The position numbers and the translations under genes were made by a program. Below, piece after piece: positions 50,835 to 59,650 of a DNA stretch of 64,000 bases; within the stretch, counting starts at the first letter, position 1, and every line of letters starts with the position of its first letter. The DNA comes from Myxococcus stipitatus (GTDB taxonomy: Bacteria > Myxococcota > Myxococcia > Myxococcales > Myxococcaceae): NCBI RefSeq assembly GCF_037414475.1, contig NZ_CP147913.1:8628501-8692500 (forward strand), written 5' to 3'. The notes under the pieces are model-generated. The model ran no database searches. It saw only the letters and a list, made by a program, of their open reading frames with translations, and had not been told where the DNA came from.

Positions 50835-51974
50835 TCAGTAGCCTCGAAGTCGCGCGAATCGGTCGCGATGGAAAGCCCCGTCGCCGAACGTCATCGCCGC
50901 GACGCGGGCCCGCTTCAGGAACAGGCCGATGTCACACGCGTCGGTGACGCCCATTCCGCCGTGCAACTGGACCGCCTCGTTGGCCACGTGGAGGAACGTG
51001 TCCGATGCCTTGGCCTTGGTGGCGCTCGCCAGCAACGGCACGGTTGCCCTGTCTTCATCAAGGGCATGTTGTGCCTCCGTGACGATGGCCCGCGTGCGCG
51101 TCACTTCGCAGTGCAACCGCGCGGCCCGGTGCTTCAATGCCTGGAACGAGCCGATGGGCGCGCCAAACTGTCTGCGTGTCTTGAGTTGAGCGAGGGTTCG
51201 CTCGAAGACCTCCGAGAGGCTCCCGAGCATCTCCGCGCTGAGTGCCACCCGGGCCCGGTCGAGCAGCGGGTCCAGCACTTCGGCGCCCCGGTCGAGTGTG
51301 CCGAGGATGTCCCGAGGCGTCGCGAGCACGTCATCGAGGCGGACGCGTGCGGCGTTGCGGCTGTCCACGAGCAATGTACGTGTCACGTGGAGCCCGGAAG
51401 CTTGTGCTGGGACGAGGAAGAGCGTCAGTCCTTCTCTATCCCCCAGAGAGCCCGAGGTCCGTGACACCACGATGAAGGCATCCGCGATGTGTCCATCCAG
51501 GACCAGGACCTTTTCACCCTGAAGCCGGTATCCATCGGGCCCAAGGCTGGCGCGGGTCCCGACGTCATAGGGGGCATGACGAGAGCCTTCATCGTGCGCC
51601 AGGGACAGGAGCTTCTCGCCCGACGCGATGAGGGGCAGCCATTCCCGGAGCTGTGCGGGAGCGCCGCCCAGGATGAGGGCCGTGGTTCCGAGCACCCCCG
51701 TGGACATCATCGGGCTCGGGGCGAGGGTTCGTCCGCATTCCTCCAAGACAACCCCCAACTCCGTCCACCCGAGGCCCATGCCTCCGTGCCTGGATGGAAT
51801 CGTGATGCCAGCAAGTCCCAGGGCGGCGAGCTCTCGCCATACCTCGCGCGAGAGTCCATCCGAGGACCTGCCGTCACGCAGCTGCCTCAGGTGGGACAGA
51901 GGCATCCGCTCGCGCATGAATCGTCGAGCTGTCTCCCGGAGGGACTCCTGTTCCGTTGTTTCGAGGAGTCCCAT
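50835..51974 (-). CDS. Acyl-CoA dehydrogenase family protein, pair A small subunit
   Basis: 379 aa. ACAD fold: SREVWRELAALGLAGITIPS, GGMGLGWTELGVVLEE, EGSRHAPYD, TRRQFGAPIGSFQALKHRAA and AVQLHGGMGVTDACDIGLF. The usual C-terminal catalytic 'YEGT-S-E' element is not present (the end reads FGDGAFHRDRFARLRGY). It starts 8 bases after the stop of the longer ACAD at 51983. Such pairs resemble the heteromeric alpha-beta acyl-CoA dehydrogenases of actinobacterial steroid catabolism, where catalytic and FAD-binding residues are split between subunits. Pairing is inferred. Confidence 0.85.
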   Translation of the reverse strand: MGLLETTEQESLRETARRFMRERMPLSHLRQLRDGRSSDGLSREVWRELAALGLAGITIPSRHGGMGLGWTELGVVLEECGRTLAPSPMMSTGVLGTTALILGGAPAQLREWLPLIASGEKLLSLAHDEGSRHAPYDVGTRASLGPDGYRLQGEKVLVLDGHIADAFIVVSRTSGSLGDREGLTLFLVPAQASGLHVTRTLLVDSRNAARVRLDDVLATPRDILGTLDRGAEVLDPLLDRARVALSAEMLGSLSEVFERTLAQLKTRRQFGAPIGSFQALKHRAARLHCEVTRTRAIVTEAQHALDEDRATVPLLASATKAKASDTFLHVANEAVQLHGGMGVTDACDIGLFLKRARVAAMTFGDGAFHRDRFARLRGY

Positions 51975-51982
51975 GGTCGGTG

Positions 51983-53182
51983 TCAGTCCGGAAGGCCAAG
52001 GACACGCTTGGCGATGATGTTGAGGTGGATTTCGCTCGTGCCGCCCTCGATGGAGTGGGCTCGTGAGCGAAGCCAGTCGCGAGTGATGCGAAGCTCCTCA
52101 GCGGAAAACCCCGGACCTTCCCATCCCAACCCTTGGAAGCCCGCGAGCTCGACCTTCAGCTCACGCCAGCGCTGCCGGAGCTCCATCGCCTGGAGCTTGA
52201 GCACGGAGCTCTCCGGCCCCAGGGCGTGGCCGGCCTCCATGGACTCGACCGCCAGTCGCACCGCGCTGGCGTTGCAGAGGCGGTCCATGTCCACTTGCGC
52301 CATCCGGTCCCGCTGGACGGCGTCGCGCAGCGGTCCAGGTTCATCGCCGAGATACCGGCGAGCCAGCACCGCCAGCGGCTCCTCTCGTGTGAAGTCGGCA
52401 TCACCGAGCCGGGATATCCACGCACGCTCGTGTTCGAGCAGGCTCATGGCGATCTTCCATCCCTGGCCCGGCTGCCCCACGAGGTTCTCCGCGGGGACTC
52501 GGACGTCGTCGAAGAACGTCTCGCAGAATGGAGATTCGCCGCTGATGAGGCGGATGGGGCGGATGTCCACACCAGGGCTGGACAAGTCCACCAGGAGGAA
52601 CCCAAGCCCTTCATGCCGAGCCGACTCCGCACCCGTCCGCACCAGACAGAACATCCAATCGGAGACGGCGGCGTGCGACGTCCAGGTCTTCTGCCCGGAG
52701 ACGATGTAATGGTCTCCGTCGAGCACGGCGCGAGTCCTCACTCCCGCCAGATCCGAGCCTGCCTCTGGCTCACTGTATCCCTGACACCAGCGCAAGGCGC
52801 CCCGAGCAATCGGAGGCAGATGTCTGCGTTTCTGCGCCTCACTGCCAAAGCGCAGCAGCACGGGGCCCAGCATCCACAATCCCAGACTGTGTAGGGGAGG
52901 GCGGCAGCCCAGGTGCCGCAGCTCTTCCTCGAGGATGTTGGCCTGAGCCGGAGACAGCCCCGCGCCGCCGCACTCCACGGGCCAGGTGGGCGCGGTGAAC
53001 CCCCGCGAAGCCATTCGCTCCAACCACAGCCGCGAGTCTGGATGCTTGAAGACAGCGCGCGTGCCACCCCAGACCTCGTCCTCTTCGCCCGCCATGGGCA
53101 TCCGCATCGCGGGCGGGCAGTTCTCCTCCAGCCAGTGGCGCAGGTGCTGGCGGAGGTGCCCGTCCGGTTCCGCGATCCTCAT
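51983..53182 (-). CDS. Acyl-CoA dehydrogenase family protein, pair A large subunit
   Basis: 399 aa from ATG 53182, which overlaps the amidohydrolase stop by four bases. GYSEPEAGSDLAGVRTRAV (FAD/substrate contacts), IVSGQKTWTSHA, and the C-terminal HSIEGGTSEIHLNIIAKRVL are typical of mycobacterial FadE-like enzymes. The N-terminal ENCPPAMRMPMAGEEDEVWGG also fits that group. It oxidises an acyl-CoA to the 2,3-enoyl-CoA. Co-transcribed with P450, amidohydrolase and its smaller partner. Confidence 0.88.
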   Translation of the reverse strand: MRIAEPDGHLRQHLRHWLEENCPPAMRMPMAGEEDEVWGGTRAVFKHPDSRLWLERMASRGFTAPTWPVECGGAGLSPAQANILEEELRHLGCRPPLHSLGLWMLGPVLLRFGSEAQKRRHLPPIARGALRWCQGYSEPEAGSDLAGVRTRAVLDGDHYIVSGQKTWTSHAAVSDWMFCLVRTGAESARHEGLGFLLVDLSSPGVDIRPIRLISGESPFCETFFDDVRVPAENLVGQPGQGWKIAMSLLEHERAWISRLGDADFTREEPLAVLARRYLGDEPGPLRDAVQRDRMAQVDMDRLCNASAVRLAVESMEAGHALGPESSVLKLQAMELRQRWRELKVELAGFQGLGWEGPGFSAEELRITRDWLRSRAHSIEGGTSEIHLNIIAKRVLGLPD

Positions 53183-53988
53183 GCCCTGCCCTCGAAGAAG
53201 AGGCGGTGCGCGTTCGCGTACAGGTATCGGTCCAGCACACCCTCTCGAAGGTCCAACTCCTGCGCCTCGCGCAGACACCGCTCCAGGGGGAGCACCGGGT
53301 GATTGCTCGCGTAGAGGACCTTGTCCCGGCCCCGAGTGTTCATGAAGTGGATGAGCTCCGCGGGCAGGTACGCGGGCGCGAAGGCGGAGGTCATCAAGTA
53401 GAGGTTGGGGTATTTGATCATCAGGCGGATGGCCACCGCCCACCACGGGTCCGCCCCGTGGGCCATGATGAGCTTGAGCTCGGGGAAGAAGAAGCACACC
53501 TCGTCCAGGTTCATGGGGTCCTGGCATCTCCCCGGCATCGGTGGCCCCGGGATGCCCGTGTTGACGGAGATGGGCAGCCCCAGGTCGATGCAGCGCGTGT
53601 AGAGCGGATAGTAGGCCCGGTCGTCGGCAGGCAGGCCGATCATGAAGGGCACTGCGCGCACGAGCACGAGCGGGCTGTTTCGCGCGAGCTGTTCCACCTC
53701 CCTCAGCGCGGCCATTCCCCGTCGAGGGTCGACGTAGGCGGAGATCGCGAAGCGTTCAGGATGCGCCTCCGCGAACGCGAGCACCTCTCGCTGCGGCGCC
53801 TCGGCGTCGACGGTGAGGATGGCCTTCTGGACGCCGGAGCGTTCCATCAGAGCGAGCAGCTCCGCCTGGGAGATGTCGCGGAAGATGTGCTCGGCGCGCT
53901 TGAAGTAGTCCTCGGCGACGCGGACGAGAAAGTCCGGGCGCTGGGTCGACCCCATGTTCACGCTCACCCACGCATCGATTGCTCGCAC
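53179..53988 (-). CDS. Amidohydrolase-2 family protein
   Basis: 269 aa from GTG 53988, with GGGAGGG 6-8 bases upstream; it overlaps the P450 3' end by 25 bases. The start AIDAWVSVNMG and LMERSGVQKAILTVD, ERFAISAYVDPRRG, LKLIMAHGADPWW, LYLMTSAFAPAYLP and KVLYASNHPVLPLERCL match the TIM-barrel amidohydrolase_2/ACMSD-like group of decarboxylases and hydrolases. The N-terminal HxH of some members is absent. Frequently found with acyl-CoA catabolism genes in actinobacteria and myxobacteria. Reaction unknown. Confidence 0.8.
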   Translation of the reverse strand: MRAIDAWVSVNMGSTQRPDFLVRVAEDYFKRAEHIFRDISQAELLALMERSGVQKAILTVDAEAPQREVLAFAEAHPERFAISAYVDPRRGMAALREVEQLARNSPLVLVRAVPFMIGLPADDRAYYPLYTRCIDLGLPISVNTGIPGPPMPGRCQDPMNLDEVCFFFPELKLIMAHGADPWWAVAIRLMIKYPNLYLMTSAFAPAYLPAELIHFMNTRGRDKVLYASNHPVLPLERCLREAQELDLREGVLDRYLYANAHRLFFEGRA

Positions 53989-55241
53989 GCGGTCCCTCCC
54001 TGACTCTCGCGAGCGCCATCCCGAGGCCGGCTGCTGGGCGGACGGCGCACCGGCATGGCGCGGATGGCATTGACCAGCTTGGAGCGTCGGCGCTCCACGA
54101 GACCCGCGAGCTCCAGCCCGTCGAGTCGCTTGAGCAACTGCTCGAACATCACGCGAATCTCCAACCGCGCCAGACTCGCGCCCAGGCAGTAGTGCTGGCC
54201 GATGCCAAAGGCGATGTGCTCGTTCGGGAATCGGGAGATGTCGAAGCGGTTCGGATTCTCGAACACCGCCTCGTCCCGATTGGCGGAAGGGTAGAACAGC
54301 ACCACCTTGTCGCCTTCTCGCAGCTGCTGCCCGCGCAGCACGGTGTCTCGAGTGACGGTGCGGCGGAAGCACACCACGGGAGACACCCAGCGGAGCATCT
54401 CCTCCACGGCGGTGGGGAGCAGCGCCGGATTGGCGCGCAGCCGCTCCAGCTCTTCCGGGTGCTCCATCAGCGCCAGCATCCCGCCGGAGATGAGGTTCCG
54501 GGTCGTCTCGTTCCCGGCGACGATGAGCAAGAGGAAGAAGGCGTCGAACTCCGCCTCGCTGAGCCGCTCGCCGTCCACTTCCGCCTGCATCAGGACAGAC
54601 ACCAGGTCCTTGCCCTCACGTCCCTTGTTCCTCGCCGCGAGCTCATTGGCGTATTGCCACATCTCCATGGCGGCCATCTTGGCGTCGTCGAACGACCTGG
54701 CCCTCCCCGAGTCGTCATAGTCGATGAGCCGGTTGGACCAGCCGAAGAGCAGGTGCCGCTCCTCGTGAGGGATTCCCACGAGCTCGGCAATCACCTGGAG
54801 CGGCAGCTCCGCGGCGACACGTGTCACGAAGTCGAACTCCCGCTCATGGACCACCTTGTCGATGATTTCCTGGGTGACTGCCCGAATACGGGGTTCCAGG
54901 TAATTGATGGCCACGGGGGTGAAACCCGCGCTGACCAGCCGGCGGTATTTCACGTGCTGGGGCGGGTCCATGTTCAACATCATGAACCGGATGAGGGAGA
55001 GGTCTTCCGGTGAGTAGTCTTCGATGGAGGTTCCCCCTCGGAATGACGAGAAGCCCGCCGGGTCCCTCGAGATGGCGATGATGTCCTCATGGCGCGTGAT
55101 GGCCCAGAACCCAGGACCGCCGTCGGGCTCTCCGTGGAAGTAGACAGGGGCGTCACGGCGCAAGTGTTCAAAAGTCTCGTGAGGAATAGCCCTGCCGTAC
55201 GTGATTGGGCTTGCGAGGTCGGCGAGCTCTGATTTGTGCAT
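53964..55241 (-). CDS. Cytochrome P450
   Basis: 425 aa from ATG 55241; an in-frame TTG lies at 55277. Haem ligand Cys352 in FGIGQHYCLGASLARLE; I-helix oxygen-binding motif AGNETTRN; ExxR motif in EEMLRWVSPV context preceded by typical K helix; PANEDEAVF-like meander SANRDEAVFENPNRFDI. Bacterial class I, needs a ferredoxin and reductase that are not encoded nearby. Members near acyl-CoA catabolism genes often oxidise a terminal methyl group of a sterol or terpenoid side chain. First gene of the minus-strand operon, divergent from the enoyl-CoA hydratase. Confidence 0.93.
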   Translation of the reverse strand: MHKSELADLASPITYGRAIPHETFEHLRRDAPVYFHGEPDGGPGFWAITRHEDIIAISRDPAGFSSFRGGTSIEDYSPEDLSLIRFMMLNMDPPQHVKYRRLVSAGFTPVAINYLEPRIRAVTQEIIDKVVHEREFDFVTRVAAELPLQVIAELVGIPHEERHLLFGWSNRLIDYDDSGRARSFDDAKMAAMEMWQYANELAARNKGREGKDLVSVLMQAEVDGERLSEAEFDAFFLLLIVAGNETTRNLISGGMLALMEHPEELERLRANPALLPTAVEEMLRWVSPVVCFRRTVTRDTVLRGQQLREGDKVVLFYPSANRDEAVFENPNRFDISRFPNEHIAFGIGQHYCLGASLARLEIRVMFEQLLKRLDGLELAGLVERRRSKLVNAIRAMPVRRPPSSRPRDGARESQGGTACEQSMRG

Positions 55242-55337
55242 GTATTGAACAGAGCATGGCCCTGTCGGCAGTCGCAAGGCGTCGGGTGAGTGTTATGTGA
55301 AGACCTGTTGTGCTTTCGGCAGAGGAGGCGCTCGAAG

Positions 55338-56135
55338 ATGTCAGAAAGCCCGCACCTCGTCGTGCAACGCGAAGGACACGTCGTCACTCTCATCATGAAC
55401 CGGCCGGAGTCATGCAACGCATTGGGCGCGCAGATGTTGGTGCGCCTGGCGGATGCATGGGCACTCATCAACGAGGACCCCGACATCCGCGTGGCCATCC
55501 TCACGGGGGCGGGCGGAAACTTCTGTTCCGGCACGGACCTCAAGGCCATGGCGAGCGGCTATGGCGATGACGCATGGACCGCGCGAATCCAGGCCGAGAA
55601 GGACCTGCACTGGAAAGCGCTCCTGCGCGGCTACCGCGTGGTGAAGCCGCTCATCGCCGCGGTGGAGGGAGCCGCGGTCGCGGGAGGGACGGAGCTGCTC
55701 CAGGCGACGGACATCCGCATCGCGGGTGAGTCCGCGAAGCTGGGGCTCACCGAGCCGCGCTGGGGGTTGTTCCCGCTGGGCGGGTCCACGGTGCGCCTGC
55801 GCCGGCAGATTCCGTATACCCAGGCGATGGAGTTGCTCCTGACGGGCGCCATGCTCTCCGCGCGCGAGGCGCTTCGAATCGGCCTCATCGGCCGGGTCGT
55901 GCCGGATGGGCAGGCGCTCCTGGAGGCCCGTCGGGTCGCGGAGCGCATCGCGGAGAACGGGCCGCTCGCAGTGCAGGCCATCAAGCGCTCCGTGCAGGAG
56001 ACGGAGGGGATGCCCGAGGAGGAGGCCCTTCGCAGGGAGCTGGAGATTGGTTGGCCCATCCTCTCCACGGAGGATGCGAAGGAAGGGCCTCGTGCCTTCG
56101 TGGAGAAGCGCAAGCCGACGTTCAAGGGGCGCTAG
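55338..56135 (+). CDS. Enoyl-CoA hydratase/isomerase (crotonase) family protein
   Basis: 265 aa from ATG 55338, with AGAGGAGG upstream. Crotonase fold: TLIMNRPESCNALGAQM, LTGAGGNFCSGTDLKAM (oxyanion-hole Gly region), VEGAAVAGGTELLQATD, GLTEPRWGLFPLGGS and LTGAMLSAREALRIGL. The usual first catalytic Glu position reads GTELL, so hydration or a related reaction is plausible. First gene of the plus-strand operon with SDR, flavoprotein and Rieske genes; divergent from the P450. Confidence 0.88.
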   Translation: MSESPHLVVQREGHVVTLIMNRPESCNALGAQMLVRLADAWALINEDPDIRVAILTGAGGNFCSGTDLKAMASGYGDDAWTARIQAEKDLHWKALLRGYRVVKPLIAAVEGAAVAGGTELLQATDIRIAGESAKLGLTEPRWGLFPLGGSTVRLRRQIPYTQAMELLLTGAMLSAREALRIGLIGRVVPDGQALLEARRVAERIAENGPLAVQAIKRSVQETEGMPEEEALRRELEIGWPILSTEDAKEGPRAFVEKRKPTFKGR

Positions 56136-56137
56136 CC

Positions 56138-56887
56138 ATGAGGCGCTTCGAGGGTCGGTGCATCCTGATGACGGGTGCCGGTTCAGGCATCGGCCGCGCG
56201 GCCGCGCTGCGGCTGGGCTCCGAGGGTGGGCGTGTCTATTGCGTCGACGTGAACGAGGCGGGCGTCACGGAGACGGCCGCCGCCATTCGAGACAAGGGGG
56301 GAGAGGCCACCGCGGCCTGGTGTGATGTCTCCGACCCGGAGGCGGTGGGGCGAGCCGTGGAGGGGGCACTGCGGCGTTACGGCGCATTGCACGTGCTGGC
56401 CAATGTCGCGGGAGTCGGTGGGTTCCGGCGCACGGCGGAGGTGACGCTCGAGGAGTGGAGCCGTGTCCTCGCGGTCAATCTGACGGGCACCTTCCTCATG
56501 TGCCAGCGCACGCTTCCCGCCCTGCTCGAGACACGTGGAGTCATCATCAACACGGCCTCGGTGGCCGGGCTCAAGTCCCATCCGTACTCCGCGGCCTACT
56601 GTGCCTCGAAGGGAGGCGTGGTGATGCTCACCAAGGCGCTCGCGGTGGAGTACGCGCGCAAGGGTGTCCGCATCAACTGCCTCTGTCCAGGAGGGGTCGA
56701 GACACCGTTGCTCGCCCGTTTCCAGCCTCCCGAGGGAGTCCATCCGGCGGCCTTCGCGCGCACTGCTCCGCTGGAGCGCTACGGAAAGCCCGATGAGGTC
56801 GCGGGTACGCTGGCCTTCCTGGCGTCGGATGACGCCGCGTACATCAACGGTGCGACGGTGGCGGTTGATGGAGGAATGACCGCGTAG
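56138..56887 (+). CDS. Short-chain dehydrogenase/reductase
   Basis: 249 aa. Cofactor loop TGAGSGIG at residues 12-19, DVSDPEAV, NVAGVGG, catalytic Ser in INTASVAG, YCASK motif and C-terminal FLASDDAAYINGATVAVDGG. Acts on a hydroxyl/keto group, probably beta-hydroxyacyl-CoA or a steroid-like alcohol, given the neighbours. It starts 2 bases after the hydratase stop. Confidence 0.92.
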   Translation: MRRFEGRCILMTGAGSGIGRAAALRLGSEGGRVYCVDVNEAGVTETAAAIRDKGGEATAAWCDVSDPEAVGRAVEGALRRYGALHVLANVAGVGGFRRTAEVTLEEWSRVLAVNLTGTFLMCQRTLPALLETRGVIINTASVAGLKSHPYSAAYCASKGGVVMLTKALAVEYARKGVRINCLCPGGVETPLLARFQPPEGVHPAAFARTAPLERYGKPDEVAGTLAFLASDDAAYINGATVAVDGGMTA

Positions 56888-56972
56888 CGCGCGCTGCCAC
56901 GCGTGCGTGAAGAGCAGGCGGGGTGGTCCATGGCGCGAAGGTGGTGAGCAAAGGCTGCGTGAACGCATAGCC

Positions 56973-58655
56973 ATGAGGTGCCACGTGTCCTTTGAGAACG
57001 GTGGGGTTCCGGAGGTGGAGGCTGACGTGGTGGTGGTGGGCGCGGGCGCTGCGGGCCTGATGGCCGCGCTCACCGCGAGCGACGCCGGAGCCCGGGTCGT
57101 CGTGGTGGAGAAGACCGACAAGCTCGGTGGCACGGCAGCCGTCTCCGGCGGTGTCGTGTGGATTCCCAACAACCACCACATGCCCCGCGTGGACATCTCC
57201 GATTCTCGGGAGGAAGCACTCGCGTATGTGCGGCGGCTCGCGGATGGACGGAGTGAAGACGGGCCGCTTGGCGCGTTCATCGACACGGCTCCCGCGATGC
57301 TCCGCTTCCTCGAAGCTCGCACCTCGCTGCGCCTCCAACCCCTGGGCGTCTATCCGGACTATCACCCGGAGTTCGCGGGTGGCAGGACAGGAGGACGGTC
57401 GCTCGACCCGGGCCTCTTCGACATCAACCGGTTGAACGAATGGAAGAACACGTTGCGCCGCGGCCCGCTTCACGGAAGCGCGGCGCTGACGGTGGCCGAG
57501 GCGGCCGAGTGGGGTGCATTCACCCGGCCACGTGAGTTGCCCGTGAAGCTGCTGACGGAGCGCGCGCGGCAAGGCCTCGTGTGTTACGGCGCGGCGCTCG
57601 CCGGAGGACTTCTCGAGGCGCTGGTCCAACGTGGGGTCGAGCTCCTTCCGGGGGTGGCCGGGCGAGAGCTCGTGGCCGATGCGCGGCGCGTGGTGGGCCT
57701 TCGCGCGGAGAGGGCAGGGCGGTCTGTTCGGCTCGGCGCACGGCGCGGTGTCATCCTGGCCAGCGGTGGTTTCGAGTGGAACAAGTCCCTGGCCGCGCGT
57801 TTCCTCTCCGGTCCGCTCACCCATCCGCTCAGTCCCCCCGCGAATGAAGGCGACGGCCTGATGATGGCCATGGCCCTGGGCGCGGACCTGGGCAACATGA
57901 GCGAGGCGTGGTGGTGCCCCGCGCTGGCCATCCCTGGTGAGTCCTACGAGGGACAGCCCCTGAGCCGCGCGGACTTCTCCGCCCGCTGTCTTCCACACTC
58001 CATCCTGGTGAATCGCGCGGGGCGCCGCTTCGCGAACGAAGCGCAGAACTACAACGACCTGGTGAAGGCATTCTTCACCTTCGACCCCGTGAACTACGAG
58101 CGGCCCAACCTGCCCGCCTGGCTCATCGTCGACCAGAACTTCCGCGACCGATACGCCCTCGGCAATCTCCTCCCCGGCGCCGCGACTCCGCCGTGGCTCG
58201 CCAAAGCGGATTCATTGGAGGAACTCGCGCGGCGAATCGAAATCTCGCCAGAGGGGCTCGTCGACACGGTGAGGCGGTTCAACCCGCCCGCCCTCCAAGG
58301 TGTGGACCCCTGTTTCCACCGCGGCGGCAGCGCCTATGAGCGCTTCCATGGAGACCGGGCGCACCAACCCAGTCCGAACCTGGGGCCCATCGAGCGGCCC
58401 CCTTTCCACGCGCTCCAGGTCTTCGTTGGCGCGCTTGGGACGAAGGGCGGTGTGCGAGTGGACGCGAATGCGCGGGTGCTCCGCGTCGACGGGACGCCCA
58501 TCGATGGGCTCTACGCCGCCGGCAACGTGATGGCTTCGGTGATGGGCGCGGGCTACCCGGGTGCAGGCAGCACGCTCGGTGCCGCGATGACGTTTGGCTT
58601 CATCGCCGCGAGGCATGCCGTGGGCGCGCAGGCCCATCAGGGAGGTGCAGCGTGA
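56973..58655 (+). CDS. FAD-dependent oxidoreductase, ketosteroid-dehydrogenase-like
   Basis: 560 aa from ATG 56973. Dinucleotide site VVVGAGAAGLMAALTASDAG (GAGAAG at 23-28), EKTDKLGGTAAVSGGVVWIPNN, ILASGGFEWNKSL and the C-terminal GNVMASVMGAGYPGAGSTLG match the flavoprotein family of 3-ketosteroid 1- or 4-dehydrogenases and fumarate-reductase-like enzymes. In that family it introduces a double bond next to a keto group, breaking aromaticity barriers in ring degradation. Followed by a Rieske gene that overlaps it by GTGA. Confidence 0.85.
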   Translation: MRCHVSFENGGVPEVEADVVVVGAGAAGLMAALTASDAGARVVVVEKTDKLGGTAAVSGGVVWIPNNHHMPRVDISDSREEALAYVRRLADGRSEDGPLGAFIDTAPAMLRFLEARTSLRLQPLGVYPDYHPEFAGGRTGGRSLDPGLFDINRLNEWKNTLRRGPLHGSAALTVAEAAEWGAFTRPRELPVKLLTERARQGLVCYGAALAGGLLEALVQRGVELLPGVAGRELVADARRVVGLRAERAGRSVRLGARRGVILASGGFEWNKSLAARFLSGPLTHPLSPPANEGDGLMMAMALGADLGNMSEAWWCPALAIPGESYEGQPLSRADFSARCLPHSILVNRAGRRFANEAQNYNDLVKAFFTFDPVNYERPNLPAWLIVDQNFRDRYALGNLLPGAATPPWLAKADSLEELARRIEISPEGLVDTVRRFNPPALQGVDPCFHRGGSAYERFHGDRAHQPSPNLGPIERPPFHALQVFVGALGTKGGVRVDANARVLRVDGTPIDGLYAAGNVMASVMGAGYPGAGSTLGAAMTFGFIAARHAVGAQAHQGGAA

Positions 58656-59650
58656 GCCGGTTCCCGTTTCCTCGCTATCCGGATGGCTGGTTTCAGGTCG
58701 CCTACTCCCATGAGCTGCCACCGGGCGCGGTGAAGCCGCTGCACTACTTCGGCAAGGACCTCGTCCTCTTTCGTCCGAACGCCGCCGACGGCGCTGGGCC
58801 TCCGCCCGCGCCACATGTCCTCGATGCGCACTGTCCCCATCTGGGCGCGCACCTGGGACATGGCGGCAAGGTGGTGGACGGTTGCATCCAGTGCCCCTTC
58901 CACGCCTGGCGGTTCAACGGTGAAGGCGGCTGCGCGTCCATCCCCTATGCGCAGAAGCTCCCTCCTGGTGCCCGGCTCCGCTCGTGGCCCGTGCGCGAGG
59001 TGAACGGGCTCATCATGGTGTGGCACCACGGAGCGCAGCGACCGCCGTCATGGGAAGTTCCCTTGGTGGCGGAGTTCCAACATCCCGAGTGGACGGACTA
59101 TGAGCTGCGCCGCTGGACGGTCCGGACCCACAACCAGGAGATGACCGAGAACGCGGTGGACCTGGCGCATCTGCACTACTTGCACGGCACGGCCGAATTG
59201 CCAGTGACGACGGCGGACGCGCGGGAGCATGTGCTGCACGTCGTCTCGAACATCGTGATGAAGACGCCATTCGGCCGCACCGAGGGGACCATTGAGGTGC
59301 ACGCCCACGGCTTCGGCTTCACGCTCACCCGCTTCAAGGGCATCGTCGAGACGCTCCTCGTGAACAGCGTCACCACCATCGACGAGGACTCGGTGGACGT
59401 CCGCTTCGCTTTCCTCGTGAAGAAGCTGCCCCACAAGGACGTCACGCAGACCGTGGGCAAGGCCTTCCTGGCGGAGATCGAGCGCCAACTCGAACAGGAC
59501 ATCCCTATCTGGGAGAACAAGATCTACGTCCATCCACCGCTGCTCGTGAGCGGCGATGGTCCCATCGGCATGTTCCGCAGGTGGGCGGGACAGTTCTACT
59601 CGGAGCCACGCCTCGTGCCCGTGGCGCCGCGCCTCGCCGAGTCGGGCTGA
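58652..59650 (+). CDS. Rieske non-haem iron oxygenase, KshA-like
   Basis: 332 aa from GTG 58652, overlapping the flavoprotein stop (GTGA). Rieske ligands Cys61, His63, Cys81, His84 (CPHLGAHLGH ... CPFHAWRF). The mononuclear iron site is in ENAVDLAHLHYLHG. The N-terminus FPFPRYPDGWFQVAYSHEL is like ketosteroid 9-alpha-hydroxylase oxygenase (KshA) and related vanillate-type single-component oxygenases. Its ferredoxin reductase (KshB-like) is not in the window. The 3' 55 bases overlap the convergent nitronate-monooxygenase-like gene. Confidence 0.88.
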   Translation: MSRFPFPRYPDGWFQVAYSHELPPGAVKPLHYFGKDLVLFRPNAADGAGPPPAPHVLDAHCPHLGAHLGHGGKVVDGCIQCPFHAWRFNGEGGCASIPYAQKLPPGARLRSWPVREVNGLIMVWHHGAQRPPSWEVPLVAEFQHPEWTDYELRRWTVRTHNQEMTENAVDLAHLHYLHGTAELPVTTADAREHVLHVVSNIVMKTPFGRTEGTIEVHAHGFGFTLTRFKGIVETLLVNSVTTIDEDSVDVRFAFLVKKLPHKDVTQTVGKAFLAEIERQLEQDIPIWENKIYVHPPLLVSGDGPIGMFRRWAGQFYSEPRLVPVAPRLAESG

